Shown piece by piece: positions 11,700 to 23,295 of a stretch of DNA of 64,000 nt. The first letter of the stretch is position 1; the number at the start of each line of letters is the position of its first letter. This DNA comes from Sipunculus nudus. Lineage: Eukaryota; Annelida; Sipuncula; Golfingiida; Sipunculidae. The notes beneath the pieces were generated by a model that did no database searches, was not told the DNA's origin, and was given only the letters and a program-made list of their open reading frames with translations. Both the position numbers and the translations under genes were made by a program. The DNA lies in the NCBI GenBank assembly GCA_026874595.1, contig CM049322.1, positions 10,810,400-10,874,399 on the forward strand, given 5' to 3'.

Positions 11700-12550
11700 C
11701 GAGTAGTTAATTATACGTATAAAGAAGGCGAGAAAATAGGTAAGCACAGTAAACTCAGTACGCCCAGTTGTGTGTAAGGAAGTTATGGTAAGGTCGCATA
11801 TCGATAATTATAGTGTGACAATGTTACAGAAGACGAATTAATAACAAATATTGACAATATTATGACAAATACATATCAATGCCCTTATCAGCTTACTTAT
11901 CACACTTCTATATAGGATAGTAAAGGGTACTATGCAAGTATGCTACTCTTCAGTCCATAGTCCTTATCCAAGCATTATGACAATATAAAATACAAAAATT
12001 GTGCAGTATCTCACTAGCTATGAGATCTTCGGTAACTTATAATACACCAATATTTGTTACGTAAGACTATGCTTTGAACACTAAATGTATACAACAACAT
12101 GAGATTAACTGACATATGGCCTGTGTCAGTAATATTTACTTTGTATATATAACGCTTGGAAGACGCTTCGGAGAAAACATTCCTCCACTCCCTATAGGAC
12201 GATTGCCGGTCTCAGCGTTTGATTCGGAATGAACTGTTAATATATTCGAGCATGTAACAAATGCAATAAAAACTTAGCTCATCCTAAATATGCAGGTTGG
12301 ATTAAGAAAAATAAGAAATTTATTAATGTTTTGATATATTACACTATATTGAATGTTTCATCGCAAAAAAAAATAATATGGAGAAACGATATGCTTTGTT
12401 TTTGGTTAAAAAAGAGAGGGACATTCTGTAAAGCCTAAATGATATTGTCTAATCAAACTATAATTTAAACTATTTACCTGTTAAAATTGAGCATTTCTAA
12501 TGGAAGGTCAAACTTGTGTCCCACATAAACGTTTTTCATGCAGCAACTAG
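11700..12550. other. AT-rich intergenic stretch downstream of HNMT-like gene
   Basis: I see nothing coding here. On the minus strand it is the region after the stop codon of the HNMT-like gene. The sequence is AT-rich, as in the flanking introns, with an AATAATATGG-type stretch near 12370 but no clear poly-A signal close to the stop. Confidence 0.3.
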
Positions 12551-12554
12551 AGTT

Positions 12555-12739
12555 TTATATCAGGTGCACAATCGTGAGGTTGGTAACGAGCCGTTTTTCA
12601 TCGTCTTCTGTAGCAAGGGATTTTAAATACTCTATGGCTTTATTCACCGTTGCCCTCGGTAAATTGCGGCGAGAATCTTGAGCAAACAGAATGAAATTTA
12701 GCAGAGAATTTCCGACATCGTCGTCGGCTAACAGGGGAG
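12555..12739 (-). CDS. HNMT-like gene, coding exon 4 and stop
   Basis: The acceptor is CTGATTGTAG and the exon runs to a TAA stop at 12555-12557. It encodes LLNFILFAQDSR, which matches the HNMT LLWDFLTETCNF segment, and the C-terminal TNLTIVHLI. It completes the Ala codon begun by exon 3. Confidence 0.85.
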
Positions 12740-12963
12740 CTACAATCAGACAAACTGCAATCATCCATTTGAGACAACCAACGTGTATAGTTTGTGTATC
12801 AAAAGTTAACTAAAGAACAACATGAGGTAGTATTTCAGGATTACATCTGTAATTTTTTATTCTACAGTTTATGATTTTATGTGCATCGGAAACGTAATAT
12901 ATGAGATGAAGATGCGGAAAAAAATAACAAGGTGTGATATCATATGCATGTATATGATATTCA

Positions 12964-13014
<51 letters not shown>

Positions 13015-14422
13015 GTGTGTGTGTGTAAAAAGTTTTTGGTGTTTTGCTATTTAGGTATCAATGCCGAGGGTTCCAAGCAAGATAATAAACGGGATTATGA
13101 CAATGCTCAATGATATTAAACGGTCAGATTTATTATTGTTTATAAATGAAATCGTTTGGGATTTCATATTTATGTGAAAATAAACGGGATTTTCTATTGA
13201 CCGATATAACACAAAGTGGGCTCGACAGTATATGATTTTCATGAAATTACATGTGTGTGTGTTTAAACAGTGTTTTGTGTTTTGCTATTTTACGAATTTC
13301 GAATAATTTTTCCAGCCGGAAAGCAGGTGTCCCATGGTGACTTCATATGGAGCCTATATCTAGCACGTATTTATTTATCTCAACAATAGACTCCTGTTTG
13401 TAACACAACAGTACTAGATGATTTAATAACAATTTAACGCTTCTGAATTGCAGAAGTTATTACAGGACTAACCAATATCTAATGTGTAGAATATTTCCTG
13501 TTTGTCGTAATGTATACCGTTCTCCTTCAAGGCCTCCTCCACGTGCTCGGCTGTGTTGATTTCAGACAGTGGTAACTGTCCTGCAAGATGGTTTGACAGG
13601 GAATCCCACCCAGCTGTGACAAAATATGTAACCCTCATTGAGATTTTAGAAGAAAATATACAGCATTATACACTATTTGACTCATATGTATATTAGAACG
13701 AAAATTGAATGTACATTATGATATCTCAAACGTATCAAGCCTCCATAATGCAATTTATTATATTTAGCATATCTATCACCATTGTATTTATACTCCACTG
13801 TATTAGATATGACCCATCTAAACTTTCACAATTTTCTGATGATGAAAATAAGGTTTTTAAGAAGTTTTTTTTTTATTTTCTTTTAGCAAATTTTCAAAAT
13901 TCTAAAACACATATGCCTCTACTCCAACTAAAAAAAAAATAGTCCATTGAAAATAACACTTATAAACATGTTTCAGTTATATATTTAGCATTTCGTTTCA
14001 CCACTATTTGTGCAATATATACTTACATCGGCCAGTGTCTGTTTGAGCAACTATTGACCCTTCGGGCGCAGTTATTCCGAAATATTTTCGCAGTGTTGAT
14101 GCCAAATCCCTACCAAGAAAATACAATGAATGGAAGAAAATAATTAAATCAAATTTTTGTTTTGCATGGCCTGACTCAAGAAATTCTTCTGATTTCATCT
14201 GTAACATGTTAAATTCCACATCCGCGTATTTTGGGTTGTTGGCAATGTTAGATCTGAATCGAGTCATCTGTATTGGACTCGGTTCCACAGACGTGTACTG
14301 AACCGGACGACCAGTCGATAAGATGTAGTCCAGGATAACTTCATCCGGATCCCCTAATAAAATAGAGAGTTACAGAAAAAAAGCACGCATAAACACTTTT
14401 GATATATTAGCAGGGTATATGC

Positions 14423-14493
<71 letters not shown>

Positions 14494-15623
14494 TATATGT
14501 AAATTTTTAATATTACAGTTACAGTTTAGTTGTTTTAGTTTTAGTTATCATTTTTTTTATATTTATATAAATATAACTAAAGTTTACCTCTTATTAATAT
14601 TTCTATCACAGGGGTATCTATCACTTTTACTTTTTCTGTTACTGATATAGAAAGATATTATAGTCAAGTTAGTGTATTATTTATGAGATTGAACTATTTA
14701 AAGTCTTAACGAGAATTATTTTTAACAAAAAAGTATTACACTATATATTTTTAGGTGGTTAGAAACGCTAATAGCTATCAAGAGGATGTATATATGATCT
14801 GATCACTGTTTTTTTTTTTTTAGACGTATATTTTTTTTCATTACAGATGTCAACTTGTTGACATATAAGGTCAGAAATGCTGGGTATACTTCTGAATATG
14901 CACATGGGTCATGATTGAAGGATATGATGTACGTAACAATAATAATATATTATCAATCGTTTACAGAAGCAGCGCCTCTGATTGTCAAGGGTTTGATCAC
15001 CAAGAGCAAGATAGAGCTTAGTGATGTATTCTTATATGGCTCAAATTTGCCCTGGCAGGTACTCTTGGGTATGTAGCACCAATGGACACCACCTTTATCA
15101 TTCCTGACCCCTGCCTGTGTTTACAGTCAGCACATTTTAGGCAATCACTGGACTAAAAAGAGTATGTTTAGTATTATTTGCTCAAAAGCTAAAAGATCAA
15201 CCACACCAATCACTGCAGATTACAACTCGTTTGTGTAAAACTTGAAAATAATTACCACGTGTTGTTATATAATTGTATAATGAAAAACTGGCTCTTGTAT
15301 TCACACAATTTAAAATTTTTTTTATGAAATAAACTATTAAATAATCAACATTCGAATTTCCATATAAACAAATTTTATTCAAGTTAAATTTAAAAAGGTC
15401 TCATAAGAAGTTTATATTATAAAATCACATTGTGTGAGCAGTTGAAATACATACCAATTCCACTTCCAACCGAAAGGATGCTTATATCTCCTGTCTCTTT
15501 CTTGAATATGGTTCTTGGGCTATGGTTTAATACATTCTTAAGCCATTCTTTGCTTGATTCCAACTGGTTCGAATATTGGTAGTAAACAAGGAGATCATCG
15601 TCGTAACCTGGGTACATTTCCAT
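12555..15623 (-). CDS. Histamine N-methyltransferase-like protein, four coding exons
   Basis: Joining 15623-15455, 14353-14027, 13613-13473 and 12739-12555 gives one frame of about 274 residues; vertebrate HNMT has 292. All introns are GT-AG and every junction keeps the frame. Motif I reads ILSVGSGIG (HNMT ILSIGGGAG). SVEPSPIQM matches the HNMT VVEPSAEQI segment. FDLIIFFHSLYFL matches WDFIHMIQMLYYV. SGWDSL matches SGWDKL, and the protein ends TNLTIVHLI, like NNTLSFIVIEA. HNMT transfers methyl from SAM to the imidazole of histamine in the cytosol. By eye, the histamine-binding Gln143 is His here while the C-terminal Asn283 is kept, so the true substrate may be another amine. No signal peptide. 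A sister copy starts at 780. The alignment is from memory; family membership is firm, substrate is not. Confidence 0.85.
12966..13025. repeat. (TA)n then (TG)n microsatellite in HNMT-like intron 3
   Basis: Uninterrupted TA repeats are followed by a short TG run. They lie in the intron between coding exons 3 and 4. Confidence 0.9.
13473..13613 (-). CDS. HNMT-like gene, coding exon 3
   Basis: The acceptor is TTTTGTCACAG and the donor is GTTAGT. The exon encodes SGWDSL, then ALKENGIHYDKQEIFYTLDI, equivalent to the HNMT region ending in STMDIS. It restores the Ser codon split with exon 2. Confidence 0.85.
14027..14353 (-). CDS. HNMT-like gene, coding exon 2
   Basis: The acceptor is TTTTATTAG and the donor is GTAAGT. 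The exon encodes the rest of motif I (GGDPDEVILDYIL), the acidic SAM ribose-binding loop (SVEPSP) and the central FDLIIFFHSLYF strand. It joins exon 1 in phase 1 and ends one base into a Ser codon. Confidence 0.85.
14423..14490. repeat. (CT)n(TA)n compound microsatellite in HNMT-like intron 1
   Basis: About 28 bases of CT repeats pass directly into about 40 bases of TA repeats, 70 bases upstream (minus strand) of the exon 2 acceptor. Confidence 0.9.
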
Positions 15624-16025
15624 ACCTCCGTAGTTTAGGAATTATAATATTCCGTACTTTGACAGTTTGTCTTTCGGTACACCTGTATAATAAACGAGTA
15701 TATATACCACGAATTTGTTACCTTGTATATGTAATCTGATCCTGGGAGGTTTACTTAATCATGCAAACTGAAAAAAGTGCGTAGTACATTTGCAAGATTA
15801 TTCAGATACCTCGAATTTTTTCATTATATTTCTTTTCTGATCACGGTGCTCGGGACGTATGTTTACTATTAATGTGGGCTACGGGAATATAATGTTACCA
15901 GTCATGTTGCGCCCCGCTGTGGCAACTACGTGTATTATGTATGTGTGACGACTCTGGCAGCCATTAAATGTGTTAACTGTTAGGCTCCTCGTTTGTGGAG
16001 CGGTTGTGTCTCGTGCCTAGAATAA
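14900..16025. repeat. Segmental duplication, right copy, first part
   Basis: This matches 1-1182 and includes coding exon 1 of the complete HNMT-like gene with its flanks. It ends in GAATAA, after which sequence absent from the left copy begins. Confidence 0.9.
15455..15623 (-). CDS. HNMT-like gene, coding exon 1
   Basis: The exon runs from the ATG at 15623 (MEMYPGYDDD) to the first base of a Gly codon, then donor GTATGT. It encodes the N-terminal helix region (WLKNVLNHSP) and the first half of SAM motif I. An in-frame TAA lies about 21 bases upstream of the ATG, which supports this start. Confidence 0.85.
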
Positions 16026-16892
16026 CATTCTACAAACACAAGGGGCCAACGTAATTATACAAACGACACAAAGTGTACAAATTGCATAAATTCTTCATCT
16101 TATTAATTTCAAAACCAGAAATAAAAATATACACCGTATAGATAGGGGAACATGCTGCTACAGCCCCATTTAAACTTTGAGGCAAAATCACCCCGGATTT
16201 AGGCAAAATCTGGGGTGTGCGGCATCCCTGTAAAGTCCCCCAATGCTCCTCATATGGGACCCTTAATGAGCTGACCAACTGTATCATCTGGTTATCAAAG
16301 GCCGCATTGAGAGCTAGGGTGGAGGCTTAAAGTAGTACACGAGGATAATTCTGAGAAATTTGGTCTTTAATTTGTATATTAATTGTCAGATCGCTCAGGT
16401 TCTGAGGTGCACAAACATGTTAACACAAGGGACCCATCAGTACCTGCTGGGACGTGAAGTGTATTCTTAGTGTGTCCAACAAATGATATGTGTACGTGTT
16501 GCAATATGCACCGATACCTGTAACTGTAATTAATAAAAAAATACAAGTAAAACTGCATAGAGCAGAAATGTTGTATCTGCCGGAAAGCATTCGGTTAAGC
16601 AACGGAATAAAAGACATCCCCTGAGCCCCGATGCCTTTCATTGCGCTACGTTAGTTGAGCTCGAAACAAGACCAGTGCCAGTTGCAAGATGCACCTTGTT
16701 GCTTGCCTAAAATTTACGTTAGTTGACATTCTTTATCGGTAAACAGTGAAAAGGAGTTTCATCGGAACCATCAAATTCCCAGTATCCTTATACGATTACA
16801 CATAATCTAAACTCGGATCTATTAATATCAGATACACAAAATATAATTTTTACATAGCAACAAAAAAATTTACCGCATATCCTCTTTAATTT

Positions 16893-18265
16893 ATGGGCGT
16901 AATCCTGTTTTGACAATTCCCAAAATCAACCAACACACGTTAGTTATTTTCCAGACTAAACCTATGATTAAATGTAGTCTATTCATGAGGTGAGAACATG
17001 TATAAGATGATATTTACGATATATACTACATGGAGATATGATTATGAAACCGCTGGTTTAGTATATATAAAACAAAATATCTTTTGAACATTTATTTATA
17101 ACCCACAAGCATACTTGAGGGGAGCGATGATTTTGCCATATTTAACTAATATAGAAGAATTGTGATCTTTGTCATTTTTACTTACAATTATCTCCGTGAC
17201 TGTATCCTTAAAACCGTCCCGTTGTTCCTAGAATGGCAATATAAAATTAAAAAAAAATCATTCATGGCCAAGGTCTAAACATATCATGCCTAAACATATC
17301 AAAACATTTCATTATGACTAATTATCCGGTGTAAATTGAGCAGACTCATTAAGGTATGTAAAAATCTGCATTAATAAAATTCTAATTGATTTTTTTTTTA
17401 TCATTGAGCTATTACTCTCCCAATATCAACGTGTTTATGTACCCAAATCTCTAAAATCTGCAATATTTTAAATACTCAATTGCACAACAGAAAAAAGATG
17501 TATTACCTTAGGTTTAAGAGTCACAAATTATTAAAGTGCATGTGGCGTGCATGTTAATAAATAAGAATTAGTTTTGTTCAAGTTACCAATTGTTTATTGG
17601 GTGCATATACTAATTAATAAATTTTCCTGTTATTGAGGTTTATTTTTATAATAGTTTATTCTAAATAAAGATGCATTATTAACAATACTGTCACTTTGAT
17701 CAGGATGTTAATCATGGATATAGCATTGTGTACATTTCCTGCAGGTAAAACAATTGAACATTTCGGTTTCATAGACCAGATATACTGTTGCGGATGTCAA
17801 ATGAATCAACGCAAATTGTAACGCATACACATTTATTGAGGACAAACAAGCTTATCACGCACGTCGTGCATAGGATAAAAATGGAAAAAGGCACAAAAGT
17901 GAAGAAACTAAGAAAAAGAATATGTGGTAGTAAAACAAATGTTACAGCAAGCACAAATTGATAAAAACACAAAATATGACAGAAAATAAAGCTTGGAATG
18001 CATACATCATTATGTATCAAATATATCTCCAAATACCATTGGTTACACACCCAAGACAAACCACATATAATTATGTAAACTCCTATATTTAACAGATAAT
18101 CCAATATACAGACACGTCTATAGATGCACGGTTAATGTTATTAATATGGGAATATCGGAAATATCGCAACTTACAGCATAGAGCGATCGCAGGGCAGTTA
18201 ACCGATCAGGGCCTAGCGTTGTTCCAATTACACAGAAACTCCTACACAGAAATTAAAAGGCTGAT
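16893..18265. repeat. 1.4 kb duplicated block, right copy
   Basis: This is the partner of 10010-11430. It begins within the same piggyBac-derived sequence and ends after a conserved splice-donor-like segment. The copies share order and orientation throughout. Confidence 0.85.
18177..18265 (-). other. Candidate 5' exon or promoter of the complete HNMT-like gene
   Basis: This is the twin of 11326-11412, with core GCTAGGCCCTGATCGGTTAA and donor CT/GTAAGT at its minus-strand end. It is about 2.5 kb upstream of the start codon at 15623. The CCAAT-like ATTGG of the other copy is ATCGG here. It has no evident start codon. Confidence 0.3.
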
Positions 18266-18284
18266 TCAATTTTAAAAATACCCA

Positions 18285-18842
18285 TTGAAAATAACAATTT
18301 ATAGGTATATATTTAAAGTTGCATTGGCGAAATTCCAGAATGGTCATTTTAAACAAGATTCCAACCCGGATGCATTAAGAAGCAATTACAGAAACTGGTA
18401 CAGAAAAAGCACACCTTTGAACAAAGAAACTGGCAAGAAACACAAGCGAAAGCGCAGTAAAACAGTGCACAACTGCTGTAAGTATAGCGGCAAACCAGAA
18501 CATGAAGAGATAAGTGCTCCGCCTGCGGATCTGTGTGCACCAAGTGTAGAAACGTTATCGATTGGCAATAGTGACACGCGAAACAGGCCATACAGTGCAA
18601 GCCAACATCATGTCGGGGAGGAATTTAAACAGACGGTACATGGCGAAACGTCAGTGCTAACACACGCAAGTGACAGAACTGAGACACTTTGCTTACAACT
18701 TGACTTTAGAGCTACATGCAGCACCGTGACATTGAATCATTATCAGAAACTCACCGATCGACCGCCGAAACCTTCAGCAACCAAGTTCAAGCTTTACCAC
18801 GGATCCACCGTTCCGTCAATCGTAACGATAACACTGAAATGA
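18285..18842 (+). CDS. Orphan open frame, possible last exon, unknown
   Basis: This open frame of about 185 codons ends in TGA at 18840. It has no in-frame ATG near its start (the first codon is TTG), so it would have to be an exon or a fragment. A TTCCAG at about 18334-18339 could be an acceptor. The predicted chain is basic and hydrophilic, with a nuclear-localisation-like KKHKRKRSK near residue 52 and several Cys, and has no membrane segment. I recognise no family. Its length in AT-rich DNA is unusual, and it lies only in the inserted segment, not in the left paralogous block. Confidence 0.3.
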   Translation: MKITIYRYIFKVALAKFQNGHFKQDSNPDALRSNYRNWYRKSTPLNKETGKKHKRKRSKTVHNCCKYSGKPEHEEISAPPADLCAPSVETLSIGNSDTRNRPYSASQHHVGEEFKQTVHGETSVLTHASDRTETLCLQLDFRATCSTVTLNHYQKLTDRPPKPSATKFKLYHGSTVPSIVTITLK

Positions 18843-18967
18843 CGCGTTAAAAATATCACAAAGTTGATATACAATAAGTTAAGGTTCAGTGACCAATCAG
18901 TATATATAAATAGAATTCTTTACGAGTTCAGTGTCTGGATATAAGTGTTTTGAATAAAAAAATAGTT

Positions 18968-21820
18968 CATACTCTCCATGGAGTGTATACTTGATAGTAA
19001 AGAAACAGTATCAAGTACAGATTAATAGTGTGTACCAACCACTTGACAATGGAAAACATGCCAAAGTTTGTGTTTAAGAATTGTGAAAGTTCAATGGATA
19101 ATCGCCATGTGGTTAACGTTTTAGGAATTTTAAATCTCCTTACACTCAGTGTACCAGGTGCAAATACCAATAGTGCCTGTGTTAAACTCCTTATACAGTT
19201 ACAAAATGTAACAGTATTTATAACTACCGTCATATAAGTCAGGAGTATTTCTTGGGCCCGTGGCACATATTCGCCGTTTTGCGTCCCTGTTTGCACTGGC
19301 GCATCCTGGTGTCCTTATAATACGGTCGACCACTGTTTTGAATCTAAAACCGGGTTGAATTCTGTACTGACGGTCTTTCTTAGGCTTAGGCTTTAGCCAT
19401 TAACTCCTGCTTAGGCTCTCCTTTGAGCTAGTTACGGTTCCAGTAGGGTTATGGAATTTTTTTAGCAGATTATCCTCGGTTATCCACGGCCCAAAGAGGG
19501 TGCCATTAGGTTACTAGTACGGTCACCCCAATTTGGCAGGGCGCCAGTGCAGCATGAATATGTTTACTGAGTTCACTAGGGTCCAATACGGTGCTTACCG
19601 CAGGCCACACGGGCTTACCCCGAAATAATGAATACTTATTTTGCTAATTGATCAATCAATTTTAATGATTTTGGTACTGTAATAAGCATCTATAACAATT
19701 GGAAATGTCCTCTTTCATTTATTTTTCTGACAAACATTTATTGAAGAAAAAAAAACCAACATAACTATGCATTTACGCAATATTGATGTCTGTGGCATAT
19801 ATAAAATCAGGGAAACTGGCTGCAACGATCTAATCATTACAGCAACATTACAACAGGAAGTTTATTCAGGAAAAGGAGGCCTGGGCCTGTAGATCTAATT
19901 AAGAGTATACAAATCTTCTTACATTTAAACAGCTGTAACATAATGTTACTTAATTAACATATATGTATGTGCACTGGCGCTTTTATCACACAATTATAAC
20001 TTCATTGTTTTAACATTAAAGACTTGCAATTTGTCTTTTAATAACTCAAAACTGTAACTGAAATTTACTAAAGTATATAACACAAAAGAAAAATAAATAA
20101 ATAAACTAAATGGAAACATCAAACAGTTTTGTTACACATTCCCCTCATACTTACAACATCGGGTGTATTTTCAAGGTATATAATGTAATCAAAGTTGATA
20201 TTTTGTAATCAAAAAAACATTACCGGAGATTACCATTATGGTTGTAAAATACCTGCATCCCCATCACTATTACTATATTTCAGAACATAATTATACACTA
20301 CAATCCAGTCGTCATTCAATACAAAAATGAACTTTTAAAGATGAACCCAAATATTGAGTATGTTTCTTACAAAGTCATTTCATATAATTTTCTCTCAATT
20401 TGAAACCATGATATACATGTACTGCAAATCTGTTTATTTCTTTTTCTTCACTTAAGTTAAAAACCCTTTTTAAAATTTTCCCTGTTTGGTGCATGTAGAC
20501 CCTTTCTCACATAGTTTTCCCCTCAAATCATTATAAAACAAACATTCGTGTACAAAATGGTACCCATCCTCTATTATATTGAAATCATGAATAAAACAAA
20601 ATTTACATATTCTTTCTTCTCTATCCATTTGCGTATTTCTTCCCTTTTCAATCATCACATCATGACATGAACATCTCAATCTGGCTAGCGCTTGTTTATG
20701 CTTGGGATAAGTCACATACAATAAATATTTCTCAATTGAGAGCATAGATTTAAAAATTCCATATAAATTTAATTTAGTATTTAATTCTACATCACAGGAC
20801 CAGTTTTGTACTGCCATATCAACAATTCTTTACTTTATTTTAGCCAAAAATATTCTTATGCATCATACTTCTAATACACACATATCCGAAACCAGCGCTG
20901 CATATTATGCTTCTTATATGAGTAACCCATGTTTTTTTTTTAATTCATATCTAGATTAAACAGAATATTATATATACGTTTTGGATATCTATTTTTCCAG
21001 TTTTGTACTAATTTTAACCAATATTTTACACATCCTAATAACTGACCGATATACATTGGATGCCTTCAAAGCCCTCCAAATAATGCCGGGTTCGGAGCTG
21101 AAGAGCTAATTTTATAATGTACTTGCAAAATTTATATTACTCCTTTTCAATTATTTCACATCTTTCATAGCCCCACAGTTCTGAAACATATAATAATACC
21201 GGTGTGACCATACCATCAAGTAGATTAAATAGCTGGCTCACTGATAAACAGTTATATTTCCTAAAATTTTTTTTTATGAGAGTCACTGCTCTTTCGGTAT
21301 GTATTGCCTGCGCTTTCTGATTTTTCTGACTTTTCTGACAATTATTCTTTTTAATGAACCCCGTTTCTAAAAAACATAAATTTTGTCTTTCTAAATTAAC
21401 TTTAAGCCACAAATGACAGAAAAAAAAACCTTGCAACTAGGTAATTTGTTCTTGGAGACGTCCTATTGTATCATTGAAGCATACTAAATCATCAGCGTAC
21501 ATTAATATCATTAAGTTTGGGAAATATTCATTAATATTTATACCATGACAATCTGTTTCATTAATTTGTTCATAAGATTCTTGTATGAATAAAGAAAACA
21601 GAAGGGGATTCACCATGCAACCTTGTTTAGTTCCGTTAGTACATTCAAATTAATCTGTTAATCCATCCTCCGTAAGAACAAATGATTTCATTTGACTATA
21701 CATTGACTGGAGTGTCTGTAAGAGTTTTCCTTTTATCCTAGATTTAACTAATACATACCACAATAAATCATGTTTTACACAATCAAAAGCAGTTGAACTA
21801 AAATAAAAGTGTCATGAAAC
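18968..21820 (-). mobile_element. LINE fragment, second copy (3' part)
   Basis: This matches 1195-4056. It holds the ORF2 C-terminal domain (20817-20470, again with a CKFC pair and HFVHEC) and a decayed reverse transcriptase piece with the YADD box near 21490. The 5' part of the element (endonuclease and ORF1) is missing. It stops abruptly at 21820, where unrelated sequence and then gag-like sequence begin. Confidence 0.85.
20470..20817 (-). pseudogene. LINE ORF2 C-terminal domain, second copy
   Basis: 115 open codons are highly similar to 2987-2628, with differences such as IIEDGYHF instead of LIEDEYHF. It is part of the truncated LINE and not an independent gene. Confidence 0.75.
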
Positions 21821-21907
21821 CTTCTTTCTTTTTTTGTTAAATATTTCTGCACACACCCCATTAAAGAAAACGTATGGTCTACTGTTTAAAAAACCTTTTA
21901 TATAGCT

Positions 21908-22088
21908 AGCTCATGTTCTCTCTGTTTCTGGGTATTTGCTTCTCTCTCCTTCAATTGTCTATCTGGTTTCCCGCGGGCTGCTTCCCTTTCCCTTGCGGGC
22001 TGTCTCCGCCTGAAGACGTAGCTTCGCCTCCTCCCGCTGCTGTGCCCGCTCCTACCGCATAAACGCTTTCAACTTCGGCCCCGTCAGG
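21908..22088 (-). mobile_element. Ty3/Gypsy gag fragment fused to LTR-like repeat
   Basis: These 181 bases match 27806-27986 without gaps (constant offset 5898), with few substitutions. They encode the charged N-terminal gag stretch. They abut the 2.15 kb repeat with a shared GGC at the junction. The leader that separates the repeat from gag in the other copy is missing, so this is a deletion or template-switch product. Confidence 0.85.
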
Positions 22089-23231
22089 CATATAAAGGTT
22101 CCTACACCGGGAACGTTACATAATACCTCTGGGCTTATGCCCGGTACACACACTAAAATTCGAACATTTAAGTTGTGTATCTAAGTTATATATTACCAGC
22201 GCTGCGTGCGCTAAACGAAATGACATTGGCAGTGTTACCTGCGATGCCCTTATAGTTAGTGGCATTATTATCAATCCTTGTGATATATCACATATTGACA
22301 TTATGGGAAAACCCCGTATTTCCCTCAATTATAACTTGCACATGTAGTGACTGGCAGCCCCGAGAAAAATTGTGCACTAAATTTTTAAGCTGCCTTTGGG
22401 TTTACAATACATTACCACTAAAATTATACGCTACTGTGCACTGGGTATTGGAAATTCGCTTTGTTAATTCGAGTTAACTTTTTTAAATGAAGCCTTTATC
22501 GAACACCCCTTTAAAAAGCCTACCTCTAAGTATTTCTAAGTCTAAGTATTGAATTTACAAGACAGAGACAAGTGAAAACAACTTACGGGTCTTCAACCCT
22601 AACCTTTCGATGACACTCTAAGATATGCGGCTTCTGTCCTGCTAGCGTACTCTCCTCATTGGCGGCTAAAGTTCAAGTGCGAAGCACTACAGTCTCGGAG
22701 CCTCCTTTTTTTACTCCACTGAGAGCAATTGAGTATTCATGAGGTTCATGAATTACGAAACCTTAACAATAAGCAAAGTGCTTGGTAGTCCTATGAATAT
22801 TCATTAGCTCCGACACGCTAGATAAGCGATTTACACAGGCGTGCCCCGTCACCTCTGAACTGTAACTTATAGACCTACTGACCCGAGCGCTAGTCCCCGG
22901 TGTGCCGAATTACAATGAGCGCTCACTCAACCAGAACAGCTAAAAGAAACGAGTGATCGCACCAATGTATATTAGTGGGTATTTTGTGTGGGGAAATTTT
23001 TGACGCATCACAATACAAACTTATAACCCCACAAACTAAGCCTTGGTGTCCGGGACTTTTTCTTCCGATTAAGCGCTCGTAATTACCCTAATAGACCAAA
23101 TTAAATACTGGTTATAATACACTGGTTATAGAGTCACTGAATCATTGTCTCCATTTCCTTCCAATGAAACTAAGATTAATTGATAAGACAAGACATCGCC
23201 TCTTTCATACGTTTTTTTTCATTGACATGTT

Positions 23232-23295
<64 letters not shown>

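Larger units (their letters stand above)
16026..18957. mobile_element. 2.93 kb insertion (or segment deleted from the left copy), flanked by GAATAA
   Basis: In the left copy GAATAA at 1177-1182 joins the two halves of the duplication directly. Here GAATAA appears at 16020-16025 and again at 18952-18957, with 2.93 kb between. That is the pattern of an insertion with a 6-base target duplication. The segment contains 16026-16890 (no recognised gene), the 1.4 kb duplicated block (16893-18265) and an orphan open frame (18285-18842). Clear terminal inverted repeats were not seen. The right edge reads AATAAAAAAA, which could be a poly-A tail. Confidence 0.5.

Noticed and set aside
22116-22328. 70-codon frame conserved in both 2.15 kb repeats (also 29130-29342)
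   Set aside because: Its conservation is explained by near-identity of the whole repeat, not by coding constraint. No known domain.
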